Assembly (NCBI RefSeq): GCF_003097615.1
Contig: NZ_QCZG01000012.1
Coordinates: 1 to 64,000, forward strand
Source: Pueribacillus theae
GTDB lineage: Bacteria; Bacillota; Bacilli; Bacillales; UBA6769
Length of the DNA stretch: 64,000 nt
Direction of reading: 5' to 3'
This document shows positions 21,379 through 29,461 of the stretch, one piece after another. The translations under genes were made by a program, and so were the position numbers. The notes under the pieces were generated by a model. It worked only from the letters and a program-made list of their open reading frames with translations, did no database searches and had not been told where the DNA came from. Position 1 is the stretch's first letter. Each line of letters begins with the position of its first letter.

Positions 21379-21574
21379 AGAAAGAATGAATCTTCTTATT
21401 GGCGAGATCGTGGCAATCAATGAGGAAATTGAGGAATTTTCAGCCGAGGGATTAAACGTGTCCGAATTGGTCACAGAGCGGAACAGGCTGATTGTAACGG
21501 TTGATAGGTATTTGATGGTACATACAGTGAAAGCCGCTCCTGGGGCAACAGGAACGGCACAGGCTTCACTGTAA
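21371..21574 (+). CDS. Unknown 67-aa element protein
   Basis: A small acidic, helix-forming protein (LIGEIVAINEEIEEFSAEG, VSELVTERNRLIVTVDRYL) translationally coupled to the gene before it. It resembles the short Spo0E-like or heptad-rich peptides of phages only in general character; no function can be assigned. Confidence 0.55.
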   Translation: MNEERMNLLIGEIVAINEEIEEFSAEGLNVSELVTERNRLIVTVDRYLMVHTVKAAPGATGTAQASL

Positions 21575-21678
21575 ACAGTGAAACACAACTAATATAAGGG
21601 TATCGCCTTTTTGCAATGTTAGCAAGAGGGCTGCCCTTTTTCTGTATCGGAAATGACATATTAGGGGGAGCGGATCCA

Positions 21679-21870
21679 ATGCGGGAAAAACTGATTGAAA
21701 TAAAGCTACAGGGCTATACAGTCTTTCTAACCCATGATGAAATACAGCAGCTATTGAAGAAAGATGCCGCTATTTGGAAAGAAGCGATTAAGCGGGGCAA
21801 ATATATATTGAGAAGCAGAAAACAGCGTACACGGGAAAATGAGAAGTTTTCAGGGGAGCGGATAGAATGA
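21679..21870 (+). CDS. Unknown 63-aa element protein
   Basis: The ATG at 21679 follows AGGGGGAG. The protein begins MREKLIEIKLQGYTVFLT, continues DEIQQLLKKDAAIWKEAIK and ends basic and arginine-rich. The frame extends upstream, but the ribosome site decides the start. It overlaps the next gene by four bases (ATGA). Function unknown. Confidence 0.6.
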   Translation: MREKLIEIKLQGYTVFLTHDEIQQLLKKDAAIWKEAIKRGKYILRSRKQRTRENEKFSGERIE

Positions 21871-22262
21871 AGGTGCGGAGCTTTAACCAATTTTTAAAGG
21901 ACACAGAGGCCATATTCAAAATGGAAAATGACATCATAGCCGATAAGCTGAAACAGGGTGTGAACGGGCTGGAATGGCTTATCATGCAGGTTGTTATAGA
22001 CGACGATCGCAAGGAATCATTAAGCAACTACGTCCGAATATTGGAAGTTACTCAAACGAATAAAGAACAGCTTTTTATTGATGCAGCATTTATGGACCAT
22101 GAATCTTTTTATGAAAAGCATGAACTTAATTGGTGGATAGCCTTTGATGAAGCATTGACCTACTTTTCCATACTGAAAAAGTCGGATTATGAGCGGTATT
22201 TTGACATTATGCAGACTATAAACCTGCATTTTAAAGGTAAATTACCTACAAATGATGCATAA
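21867..22262 (+). CDS. Unknown 131-aa element protein
   Basis: The protein overlaps the stop of the preceding gene and is acidic and rich in aromatic residues (NWWIAFDEALTYFSIL, SDYERYFDIMQTINLHF). No domain is recognised. It is the last gene before the 200-bp iteron-like region. It could be a control or phage-interference factor; nothing in the sequence proves this. Confidence 0.62.
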   Translation: MKVRSFNQFLKDTEAIFKMENDIIADKLKQGVNGLEWLIMQVVIDDDRKESLSNYVRILEVTQTNKEQLFIDAAFMDHESFYEKHELNWWIAFDEALTYFSILKKSDYERYFDIMQTINLHFKGKLPTNDA

Positions 22263-22265
22263 AAG

Positions 22266-22430
22266 GGTGCAAAAACGGGTGCAAATGCAACCTTTTTATA
22301 GCAACGTTGCAACCCTCTTTAAAGCCTTATGTATCAAGGGGTTAAGGGGTTTTCGTTGCAAAAACGTTGCATGGAATTCCCTTATCATTTAGGGATATTT
22401 ACAAAACGGAACAAAGAAAGGTTGCAACGG
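22266..22430. repeat. TTGCA iteron-like repeats, candidate origin of the element
   Basis: The gap between two genes holds at least seven copies of a G(G/T)TGCAA-type motif on both strands: 22266-22272, 22278-22284, 22286-22292 (complement), the palindrome GCAACGTTGCAACC (22301-22314), CGTTGCAA (22354-22361), CGTTGCAT (22365-22372) and GGTTGCAACGG (22420-22430). An AT-rich stretch lies at 22381-22415. The first and fifth/sixth pairs are spaced 11-12 bp, about one helical turn. Confidence 0.65.
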
Positions 22431-22476
22431 CTGCATAAACATAGCGCAAAAAAATTTTCATTTGGAGGTGGTACAA

Positions 22477-23073
22477 ATGGGTGGTTATGGTAGCGGCCTT
22501 TATGGAAGCGGTGCAGCAAAAGGGAAAACAGCAGTGGAACATTGCCGGAGTATTGATATTAGGAAATTACAGCGGGAAAATATGTTATTGGCGGGCGCCG
22601 CTCTTACCTTAACATGGAGCAATGAAAAAGGTGAGGAAACAGGCTCCATTAGCTTGATTGTCAAAAAAGATTATATCATCCTTGCATACAAGGTGAATGA
22701 TGAACCAATAAGAACAAACGTTTATTTGGATTCCACTAAAACGGGCTATGGCCTTAGAAAGTGGTTTCTATGCCCTGCCTGTAATAAAAGAGCAGCCATT
22801 CTTTATTTAAAGGGAAAATATTTTGCATGCAGATCATGCCATGAATTGAATTACAGAAGCAGCCAACTTTCCGGGGACATGGGTTACTATCATGACCAAT
22901 TAAGGAAGTTATGTAAGCGATTAGGGGCTGAATATGACCCTACTGCCTTTTACCCGCCGGATAAGCCCAAAGGCATGCACTGGAAAACATATGAAAAAAT
23001 AGCGCAAAGGTATATGTATTGTGTGACACAGCGGGAACGTTTATGGCTGGAAGGTGCAAGGAGGCTTTTATAA
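22477..23073 (+). CDS. GGYGSG zinc-ribbon protein of unknown function
   Basis: The 198-aa protein opens MGGYGSGLYGSG and has LDIRKLQRE-like text near residue 30 (SIDIRKLQRENML). A zinc ribbon follows at about residues 100-125: FLCPACNKRA, then FACRSCHELNYRSSQ (two CxxC pairs). The C-terminus is basic with aromatic residues (YMYCVTQRERLWLEGARRLL). Proteins with this GGYGSG start recur in phages and islands of many bacteria, without known function. The ATG follows GGAGGTG. It is the right-most gene and separated from the main operon by the iteron-like region, so it may be cargo or a replication partner. Confidence 0.7.
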   Translation: MGGYGSGLYGSGAAKGKTAVEHCRSIDIRKLQRENMLLAGAALTLTWSNEKGEETGSISLIVKKDYIILAYKVNDEPIRTNVYLDSTKTGYGLRKWFLCPACNKRAAILYLKGKYFACRSCHELNYRSSQLSGDMGYYHDQLRKLCKRLGAEYDPTAFYPPDKPKGMHWKTYEKIAQRYMYCVTQRERLWLEGARRLL

Positions 23074-23075
23074 AT

Positions 23076-23181
23076 TGGGGACATAACATAAAATGAACCG
23101 CTCATAAACATTGTTATACCGGGTTTTACTTCGTTTATGAATTGGGGACATAATGGGGACAAATAGCCTAAAATGTCCCCA
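23076..23181. repeat. Right-end integrase arm-type repeats
   Basis: TGGGGACA occurs at 23076-23083, 23143-23150 and 23154-23161, and in inverted orientation (TGTCCCCA) at 23174-23181. The 23143-23161 pair has nearly the same 11-base spacing as the pair at the left end. Together they fit arm sites for integrase and Xis control of excision. Confidence 0.65.
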
Positions 23182-23274
23182 AAAATAACTGGATGAAAAC
23201 AAAACCAACGCTGAAAAACCTTGATTTTACGCCATTTAACAAACTATAACTGTTATAGTCCAACTTCATAAAAG

Positions 23275-23319
23275 GGTTTCCTAAACCGTGCGTCGGGAGT
23301 TCGAATCTCTCCGGGGCCG
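23275..23319 (+). other. attR site with displaced tRNA-Arg 3' end
   Basis: The segment repeats the tRNA-Arg anticodon arm exactly for 21 bases, then carries a different but still pairable T-arm (GGGAG/CTCTC) and the same CCGGGGCCG acceptor end. This is the original chromosomal tRNA 3' half, displaced 8.6 kb by the insertion. The 400-bp gap 23074-23473 otherwise holds only the arm repeats. Confidence 0.88.
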
Positions 23320-23473
23320 TTTTAAAAAACTTTACAAAGATGTATATTGAGATGAGGCTATGCTTCATCTCATTATTTTTGAGCTTTAAAAAAGACAAAA
23401 TAATTGAACAAACTTCACGATATGTTTTATGGGAAATCTAATTGATATATTGCTAGTATGGGAGGTGATCAGT

Positions 23474-23761
23474 TTGAAAACATCAACAATTTTAAAGTGG
23501 ATTTCCGGGGGTCTTGAAGCCGTGCTTGGCATTCCTATATTAGGGGCGACGATTGTTCTAGGCTTTGCATGGGCACCCCTTGGCATTATGGCAATTTTAC
23601 ATATTGTTACGTTAATTTTTGCGATTAATGAAGGTGAAAATAGACACGGAAGCATTTTAGGCATTATTACTTCATTTGTTGCTTGGATCCCTTTTGTGGG
23701 AATGGTGATGCATATTGTAACTGCGATTGTTTTAATGATTGATGCGGCAAGAAGCAGTTAA
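23474..23761 (+). CDS. Small integral membrane protein
   Basis: The 95-aa protein has three hydrophobic spans (about residues 8-30, 33-52 and 62-85: GIPILGATIVLGFAWAPLG, IMAILHIVTLIFAIN, FVAWIPFVGMVMHIVTAIVL). Function unknown. The TTG at 23474 is chosen because GGAGGTGATC at 23461-23470 precedes it; the frame opens upstream at 23429. It lies just outside attR, so it is chromosomal. Confidence 0.7.
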   Translation: MKTSTILKWISGGLEAVLGIPILGATIVLGFAWAPLGIMAILHIVTLIFAINEGENRHGSILGIITSFVAWIPFVGMVMHIVTAIVLMIDAARSS

Positions 23762-23774
23762 GTTTTGGCGAATT

Positions 23775-23803
23775 TTGCCTTTACTGACTCACTCCTTTAT
23801 AAT
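23775..23803 (+). promoter_or_regulatory. Sigma-A type promoter for the betaine-binding protein gene
   Basis: TTGCCT at 23775-23780, a 17-base spacer and TATAAT at 23798-23803 lie 36 bases before the ATG at 23839. Confidence 0.6.
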
Positions 23804-23838
23804 GGTGTACTAGTTACAAATTTTTAGGAGGAGAGAAA

Positions 23839-24735
23839 ATGCGGAAAAATATTTTGCTTGCCTTCCTATTTTTAGTTTCTATATTTCTTCTAGCAAGCTG
23901 TGGAGGGAATCAACAAGAAAACGATGCCGGTGGCGGGGGAAATGGAGAAACAAATAAAGAAAATAAAGGTAAAGTTAGCATTGGATTAAATAACTGGGCT
24001 GAAAATGTGGCTGTTTCAAATTTGTGGAAAGTGCTGCTTGAAGACAAGGGCTATGAGGTAGAGCTTAGTTCAATGGAAAAAGCGCCAGTATGGACAGGGA
24101 TTGCGCAAGGTGATCTCGATATCGCCCCGGAAGTTTGGCTTCCCATCACGGATGAGCCGCTGTATGAAGAATACAAAGATGATATTGAACTAGGGGAAAC
24201 GTGGTATGAAGGTACAGGATTAGGGCTGGCGGTACCTGAGTATATGGATATTGCCAGCATCGAAGAGCTGAATGATAAAAAAAGCGAATTCAAGCTTGAA
24301 AAAATTGTCGGCATTGATGCGGGTGCCAGTTTGATGGGATTGACAAGGAATGCGATTGACGAATACAGCTTGGATTATGATTTAATTGAAAGCTCGGAGA
24401 CAGCGATGCTTAGTGAGCTTGATAAAGCGTATCAAAATAAAGAGCCAATCGTTGTAACAATGTGGAATCCACATTGGGCCTTTTCGGAATATAAAATAAA
24501 ATATTTGGAAGATCCTAAGAAAGTTTATGGGGAAGCTGATGATATTTATTTTATGACGAGAAAAGGATTTAAGGATGATTTTCCTGAAGTTGTGGAATGG
24601 ATGAACAATTGGAAAATGGATGATGATTCGCTTGGAGAGCTGATGGCAATCGGCCAGGAAAAAGAAGATCCAATTGCAGCTGCAAAAGAATGGATTAAAA
24701 AGAACCAAGATCTCGTAAACGAGTGGATGAAATAG
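23839..24735 (+). CDS. Glycine betaine/choline-type ABC transporter substrate-binding lipoprotein
   Basis: The 298-aa protein has a lipoprotein signal with lipobox LASC (Cys21), a Gly/Asn-rich linker and an OpuAC/ProX-type binding fold: VSIGLNNWAENVAVSNLW, GDLDIAPEVWLPITDEP and VVTMWNPHW, with the tryptophans that form an aromatic cage around quaternary amines. It should bind an osmoprotectant outside the membrane. No ATPase or permease gene is adjacent, so its transporter partners must be elsewhere. The ATG follows AGGAGGAG. Confidence 0.88.
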   Translation: MRKNILLAFLFLVSIFLLASCGGNQQENDAGGGGNGETNKENKGKVSIGLNNWAENVAVSNLWKVLLEDKGYEVELSSMEKAPVWTGIAQGDLDIAPEVWLPITDEPLYEEYKDDIELGETWYEGTGLGLAVPEYMDIASIEELNDKKSEFKLEKIVGIDAGASLMGLTRNAIDEYSLDYDLIESSETAMLSELDKAYQNKEPIVVTMWNPHWAFSEYKIKYLEDPKKVYGEADDIYFMTRKGFKDDFPEVVEWMNNWKMDDDSLGELMAIGQEKEDPIAAAKEWIKKNQDLVNEWMK

Positions 24736-24743
24736 AATAAGAT

Positions 24744-24800
24744 GAGAAGGCTGTTCCATTCAATGAAAAAGTTAATCGTTGATGGATCAGCTTTTTTCGT
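24744..24800 (+). terminator. Probable terminator after the lipoprotein gene
   Basis: AAGGCTG and CCATT pair with AATGG-like (ATGGAT) and CAGCTTTTTT across a 20-base loop, ending in a T run. The long loop makes this less certain. Confidence 0.45.
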
Positions 24801-24819
24801 AATGTTTTACGCTGTCTCA

Positions 24820-24827
24820 CATACGAT
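24820..24827 (+). promoter_or_regulatory. Possible sigma-E -10 element for the spore hydrolase gene
   Basis: CATACGAT matches the CATAnnnT shape of a sigma-E -10 element, with GTAATGTT at 24799-24806 as a candidate -35, 13 bases upstream. YaaH of B. subtilis is made in the mother cell under sigma-E, which supports the reading. Confidence 0.4.
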
Positions 24828-24861
24828 TTAATAAAATAAATCGTATGTAGGAGGACGTCAA

Positions 24862-26148
24862 ATGCAAATTCATGTAGTACAGCCAGGGGATACGCTTTGG
24901 AGAATATCGCAGGCATATGGAGTGAATTTAAACGAACTTGTTTCCTCAAACGAAATCCCAAATCCCGATCGGCTAGTTGTTGGACAAACGATCGTTATTC
25001 CAATTTTGGGAAGCTACCACTGGGTTACACGCGGTGAAACGCTTTCTCAAATTAGCGAAAGGTACGGTGTTTCTCTGGAAGAGCTTGTCCGTATCAATCA
25101 AATTTCTAATCCGCAAAATATCCCGGTTGGCTTAAGGCTATATATTCCACAGAAAAGCCGTCCTGCCGTCGACGTCAGTGCCTATATCGATCCGAAAATA
25201 ACGGGTGCGCAGTCAACGGAAGTTATTGATCAAGTTGCTGAACATTTAACATTTTTAACTGTCTTTCAGTATTCGATTAACCGTGACGGAACGCTGGATC
25301 CTGTACCTAATGACCAGCCGCTTATCAATGCAGCATATGCGCATCGCACGGTACCGCTTATGGTTGTTACAAATTTTGAAGAAGGTACGTTTACAACAGA
25401 GCTGGCGACCGCATTTTTTACGGATGAAAATCTGCAAGATCAAATTCTCGATGAGGCAATACGAATCATGATCGAAAAGGGTTATCTTGGCTTAGATTTT
25501 GATATTGAATATGTTGGTTCACAAAATCGGGAACGGTATAATCAATTTCTTCGAAAAGCACGTAGGCGTGTAAAAGAACATAATTTTTTTCTTTCAACAG
25601 CACTTGCCCCGAAGCTGAGTGGCGAGCAGCAAGGTGTGCTGTACGAAGGGCATGATTATCCTGCACACGGGAGGATTGTCGATTTTATTTTCTTTATGAC
25701 ATACGAGTGGGGATGGTCGGGAGGCCCGCCGATGGCCGTATCCCCGATTAATCAAGTGCGCGGTGTGCTCGAATATGCACTTTCTGTCGTACCAAGAAAT
25801 AAAGTGATGATGGGAATTCCTTTGTATGGCTACGATTGGACACTGCCTTATGAGCCAGGGGGAAGAAGGGCACGTTCGATTAGTCCACAACAAGCGATTG
25901 AACTTGCTGCAAGGTACAATGCAGCCATTCAATACGATACAGAGTCGCAAGCGCCATTTTTCACTTATACGGATGAACAAAATCGACGCCATGAAGTATG
26001 GTTTGAGGATGCGAGAAGCATCCAGGCGAAATTTAATTTAGTGAAAGAGCTTGGCATTCGCGGCTTTTTCTATTGGGTGCTTGGTAGAAGTTTTCCTCAG
26101 AATTGGCTGCTTGTGCAGGACAATTTTGTTGTTCGAAAACGGGTATAA
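24862..26148 (+). CDS. sleL: Spore peptidoglycan hydrolase, LysM-LysM-GH18 (YaaH/SleL type)
   Basis: The 428-aa protein has two N-terminal LysM repeats (residues 1-47 and 50-96; VVQPGDTLWRISQAYGVN and WVTRGETLSQISERYGVS) that bind spore cortex. A family-18 glycosidase domain follows (from about residue 103), with the active-site motif GLDFDIEYV near residue 213. Relatives act as N-acetylglucosaminidases that degrade cortex fragments in germination. There is no signal peptide, as in other SleL proteins, which are placed in the coat from the mother cell. The ATG at 24862 follows AGGAGGA. Confidence 0.92.
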   Translation: MQIHVVQPGDTLWRISQAYGVNLNELVSSNEIPNPDRLVVGQTIVIPILGSYHWVTRGETLSQISERYGVSLEELVRINQISNPQNIPVGLRLYIPQKSRPAVDVSAYIDPKITGAQSTEVIDQVAEHLTFLTVFQYSINRDGTLDPVPNDQPLINAAYAHRTVPLMVVTNFEEGTFTTELATAFFTDENLQDQILDEAIRIMIEKGYLGLDFDIEYVGSQNRERYNQFLRKARRRVKEHNFFLSTALAPKLSGEQQGVLYEGHDYPAHGRIVDFIFFMTYEWGWSGGPPMAVSPINQVRGVLEYALSVVPRNKVMMGIPLYGYDWTLPYEPGGRRARSISPQQAIELAARYNAAIQYDTESQAPFFTYTDEQNRRHEVWFEDARSIQAKFNLVKELGIRGFFYWVLGRSFPQNWLLVQDNFVVRKRV

Positions 26149-26206
26149 GACGGAATTCAAAGGCCGGGGCCGAGAATGAAGGAAAAAATGCAACCCCTTG
26201 ACAAAG

Positions 26207-26238
26207 AAGCTGTTTGAAGCGTTGGGCAGCTTTTTTCT
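26207..26238 (+). terminator. Intrinsic terminator after sleL
   Basis: GAAGCTG and CAGCTTTTTTC form a stem across a loop of about 14 bases, with a T run, just before tadA. Confidence 0.55.
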
Positions 26239-26289
26239 TATTGAAAAAAAGCGTATAATGGAATGCACAAAAGCGTGTGGGGTGGCTGA

Positions 26290-26787
<498 letters not shown>

Positions 26788-26846
26788 GATGAAATGTGCC
26801 AATTGAATTTTTTCTGTTTTTATGTTATATTTAATATTGTCCCTAC

Positions 26847-26939
26847 GGAGGCGTACCCAAGTCCGGCTGAAGGGGACTGACTCGAAATCAGTTAGGGCGT
26901 TCACGCGCCGCGGGGGTTCGAATCCTCTCGCCTCCGCCA
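26847..26939 (+). tRNA. tRNA-Ser (anticodon CGA)
   Basis: GGAGGCG pairs with CGCCTCC, followed by G and encoded CCA. The anticodon arm ACTGA-CTCGAAA-TCAGT gives CGA, reading UCG. A long variable arm is present, as in serine tRNAs, and the T-loop is GGTTCGAATCC. Confidence 0.94.
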
Positions 26940-26967
26940 GTTACATTTTAATCCTGTTATCAAATTT

Positions 26968-27236
26968 GCCGTGCTAGGCGGGGAGGTAGCGGTGCCCTGT
27001 ACTCGCAATCCGCTATAGCGAGGCTGAACTCCTTTCCGAGGTTTAGCCAGTTTAAGGCCTGACTTAAGTAAGTGGTGTGGACATTCGGGTCCTGCGCAAC
27101 GGAAACTCATGAACCCTGTCAGGTCCGGAAGGAAGCAGCAGTAAGTGGGAACTTTCGTGTGCCGCAGGGTTGCCTGAATCGAGCTAACTGCTTGAGTAAC
27201 GCTTAGGCTGGTTCTATCAATGGAAGGTGCACGGCA
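26968..27236 (+). ncRNA. scr: Signal recognition particle RNA (large, Alu-containing type)
   Basis: This 269-nt RNA is the scaffold of SRP. Its ends pair (GCCGTGC at 26968-26974 with GCACGGC at 27229-27235). The S-domain hairpin contains the highly conserved TGTCAGGTCCGGAAGGAAGC and AGCAGTA loop sequences near 27115-27145 that bind Ffh. Its length and its position just before dnaX are as in B. subtilis scRNA. Confidence 0.93.
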
Positions 27237-27257
27237 GCTTAATAATATAAAAGTAAT

Positions 27258-27292
27258 TTCACTCACTCTTTTAAGGGTGGGTTTTTTATTTA
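27258..27292 (+). terminator. Intrinsic terminator after SRP RNA
   Basis: CACTCTT and AGGGTG-type arms around TTA are followed by GGTTTTTTATTT, directly downstream of the SRP RNA. Confidence 0.6.
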
Positions 27293-27321
27293 CCTTTTCT
27301 TATCATTTTTGCTTTTCTCTT

Positions 27322-27350
27322 TTGTAAAATATCGGTTAAAACAGTATAAT
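27322..27350 (+). promoter_or_regulatory. Sigma-A type promoter for dnaX
   Basis: TTGTAA at 27322-27327, a 17-base spacer and TATAAT at 27345-27350 lie 28 bases before the dnaX start. Confidence 0.65.
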
Positions 27351-27378
27351 AGGAAGGAATTGACGAGGGGGATTGGGA

Positions 27379-29085
27379 ATGAGCTATCAAGCGCTTTACC
27401 GAGTTTGGCGGCCGAGGACGTTTAAAGATTTAATCGGGCAGGAACACGTGACAAAAACGTTGCAAAACGCGATTGTTTCCGGTAAATTTTCCCATGCATA
27501 CCTCTTTACTGGACCGCGCGGAACAGGAAAAACAACAGCGGCAAAGATTGTTGCCAAAGCGGTAAACTGTGAAAAGGCTCCTGTCAGGGAACCTTGCAAT
27601 GAATGTTCCACCTGCCGGAGTATCCTGGACGGTTCAAATTCAGACGTCATTGAAATTGATGCAGCTTCAAACAATGGGGTCGATGAAATTCGCGATCTTC
27701 GTGAAAAAGTAAAATATGCGCCTGCCCAATCGGTGAACAAAGTGTATATTATCGATGAGGTGCATATGCTTTCTACAGGTGCGTTCAATGCTTTGCTGAA
27801 AACGCTTGAAGAACCTCCTGGCCATGCCATTTTTATTTTGGCGACGACCGAACCCCATAAAGTTCCCCCAACGATTATTTCAAGATGCCAAAGGTTTGAT
27901 TTTCGGCGCATTCCGAATAAAGCGATGGTTCGCCGCATGCAAACCATTATGGAGAGAGAAGGGCTTGATGCAGAGAACGACGCACTATCACTCGTTGCCC
28001 GCACTGCGGAAGGCGGAATGCGGGATGCGCTAAGCATTCTCGATCAAGTGATTTCGTATAGTGATGATAAGATTACCGTTCAAGACGTTTTGGCGGTAAC
28101 CGGAACGGTATCTGAATCATTTTTGTCGCGCATCGCCAGTGCGTTTTTAAATAAAGACGCGGAGGGCGCACTCGAAGCAGTGGATGAACTGATCGAAAAC
28201 GGGAAGGATCCGATGCGTTTTATCGAGGATCTCATCTATTATTTTCGTGACTTGCTTTTGTTTCAAACTGCTCCTGCTCTTGAAGAAATCCGTGAACGGG
28301 GAGAAAAGGATGAGAGCTTTCGGAATCTTGCCCAGCATTGTCCAAAACAATGGATTTATTCAGTCATCGATACATTAAATGCCAGCCAGCAAGAAATGAA
28401 ATGGACCAATAGCAAGCGAATCTTTTTAGAGGTGGCTTTCGTTAAGCTTTGCCAGGAAGACAGCAGCGCTGAACAGAGCGAGATGTATACGAATCTGCTT
28501 GGCAAAATTGAACAGCTGGAATCAGAATTGAACCGTCTTAAACAACAGCAGCCGGTTGAATCTGGACAAATTCAAGAGGCCAATAAAGATAAGCCCGCAA
28601 AACAACAAGCTTCTTCCAGTTCAGGAAAGCAGCCGTTCGCTCCTGTAAAGGCGATGTTAAAAAAAGCATCAAAACAAGAGCTGAACAATTTGCGGCAAAT
28701 GTGGGGAAACATCATGAATGAGATTCGCCAGGAAAAAGTTTCTGCCCACGCATGGTTGAAAGACAGCCAGCCGGTCGCCTGTTCAGACGATACCTTTCTT
28801 CTTTCTTTTCCTTATGAAATGCATTGCCAAATGGCAAGCAAAGACCAAATACGGACGACAGTAGAGCAATCGGTCCGTAAAATCCTTAATAAACCGTTGG
28901 CAATGCTCACCATTATAGACAGCGATTGGGAAAAAGTAAAAGAGTCTTTCGTTCAGAACCAGCAGGAAGAAAGTGAAGGAAAGAAGAACAGTAAACATGA
29001 GGAAGATCCGCTGATTGCCGAAGCGAAGCGGATTTTTGGCGAGGAAATTATAGAAATTAAAGAAACGGGAGGAATAAGTGAATGA
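27379..29085 (+). CDS. dnaX: DNA polymerase III gamma/tau subunit
   Basis: DnaX is the motor of the clamp loader. The 568-aa protein has Walker [13 protein letters not shown] near residue 45, the zinc-binding Cys cluster [16 protein letters not shown] (Walker B) and the sensor SRC motif [11 protein letters not shown] lysine/glutamine-rich linker and tau-like C-terminal region follow. The ATG at 27379 follows GAGGGGGA. I saw no slippery A-run typical of programmed frameshifting. ebfC overlaps its end by four bases. Confidence 0.97.
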   Translation: MSYQALYRVWRPRTFKDLIGQEHVTKTLQNAIVSGKFSHAYLFTGPRGTGKTTAAKIVAKAVNCEKAPVREPCNECSTCRSILDGSNSDVIEIDAASNNGVDEIRDLREKVKYAPAQSVNKVYIIDEVHMLSTGAFNALLKTLEEPPGHAIFILATTEPHKVPPTIISRCQRFDFRRIPNKAMVRRMQTIMEREGLDAENDALSLVARTAEGGMRDALSILDQVISYSDDKITVQDVLAVTGTVSESFLSRIASAFLNKDAEGALEAVDELIENGKDPMRFIEDLIYYFRDLLLFQTAPALEEIRERGEKDESFRNLAQHCPKQWIYSVIDTLNASQQEMKWTNSKRIFLEVAFVKLCQEDSSAEQSEMYTNLLGKIEQLESELNRLKQQQPVESGQIQEANKDKPAKQQASSSSGKQPFAPVKAMLKKASKQELNNLRQMWGNIMNEIRQEKVSAHAWLKDSQPVACSDDTFLLSFPYEMHCQMASKDQIRTTVEQSVRKILNKPLAMLTIIDSDWEKVKESFVQNQQEESEGKKNSKHEEDPLIAEAKRIFGEEIIEIKETGGISE

Positions 29086-29417
29086 AACGAGGCATGGGTA
29101 ATATGGGTGGCAACATGGGTGGCATGATGAAACAAATGCAAAAAATGCAAAAAGAAATGATGAAAGCACAGGAAGAATTGAAAGAGCAAAAAATTGAAGG
29201 GACAGCTGGAGGCGGCGCGGTGACGGTCATCGTCAATGGCCATAAAGAGGTCCTTGACGTGCAAATTAAAGAAGAGGTCGTTGATCCTGAAGATATTGAT
29301 ATGCTGCAAGATTTAGTACTGGCTGCCACAAATGACGCCCTAAAGAAAGCTGATGAACTTGCAAACAAAAGCATGGGGAAATTTACACAAGGAATGAACA
29401 TTCCAGGCCTATTTTGA
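29082..29417 (+). CDS. ebfC: Nucleoid-associated protein YaaK/EbfC
   Basis: The 111-aa protein belongs to the YbaB/EbfC family of small dimeric DNA-binding proteins. It begins with a Met/Gly-rich stretch ([20 protein letters not shown]), then the typical [18 protein letters not shown] core and the [15 protein letters not shown] end. The ATGA overlap with dnaX and the recR gene downstream give the classic dnaX-ebfC-recR operon. Confidence 0.95.
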   Translation: MKRGMGNMGGNMGGMMKQMQKMQKEMMKAQEELKEQKIEGTAGGGAVTVIVNGHKEVLDVQIKEEVVDPEDIDMLQDLVLAATNDALKKADELANKSMGKFTQGMNIPGLF

Positions 29418-29461
29418 TGCAGTTGTAGGCTTTAGATTTTTAATGATTGGGAGAGTGTAAT

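Larger units (their letters stand above)
14651..23295. mobile_element. Integrated mobile element of about 8.6 kb in tRNA-Arg(CCU), satellite-like
   Basis: The element is bounded by direct repeats and begins with an integrase next to the tRNA. It has a divergent repressor/Cro switch, an Xis-like gene, a replication module (CHC2 primase fragment, DUF3987 protein, ERCC4 nuclease), six small unknown genes and a zinc-ribbon gene near the right end. No terminase, capsid, portal, tail, lysis, relaxase or secretion gene is seen. That content fits a phage satellite or other replicating island, not an intact prophage or conjugative element. Comparison with known islands was not possible here. Confidence 0.88.

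Noticed and set aside
22266-22430. TTGCA repeats as a CRISPR array
   Set aside because: Repeat units are under 12 bases, occur on both strands and are irregularly spaced; no cas genes are near.
14651-23295. Island as a complete prophage or conjugative element
   Set aside because: No terminase, portal, capsid, tail, lysin, relaxase or VirB4-like protein is encoded.
27379-29085. Programmed frameshift in dnaX giving a short gamma form
   Set aside because: No A-rich slippery heptamer with downstream hairpin was evident near the linker.
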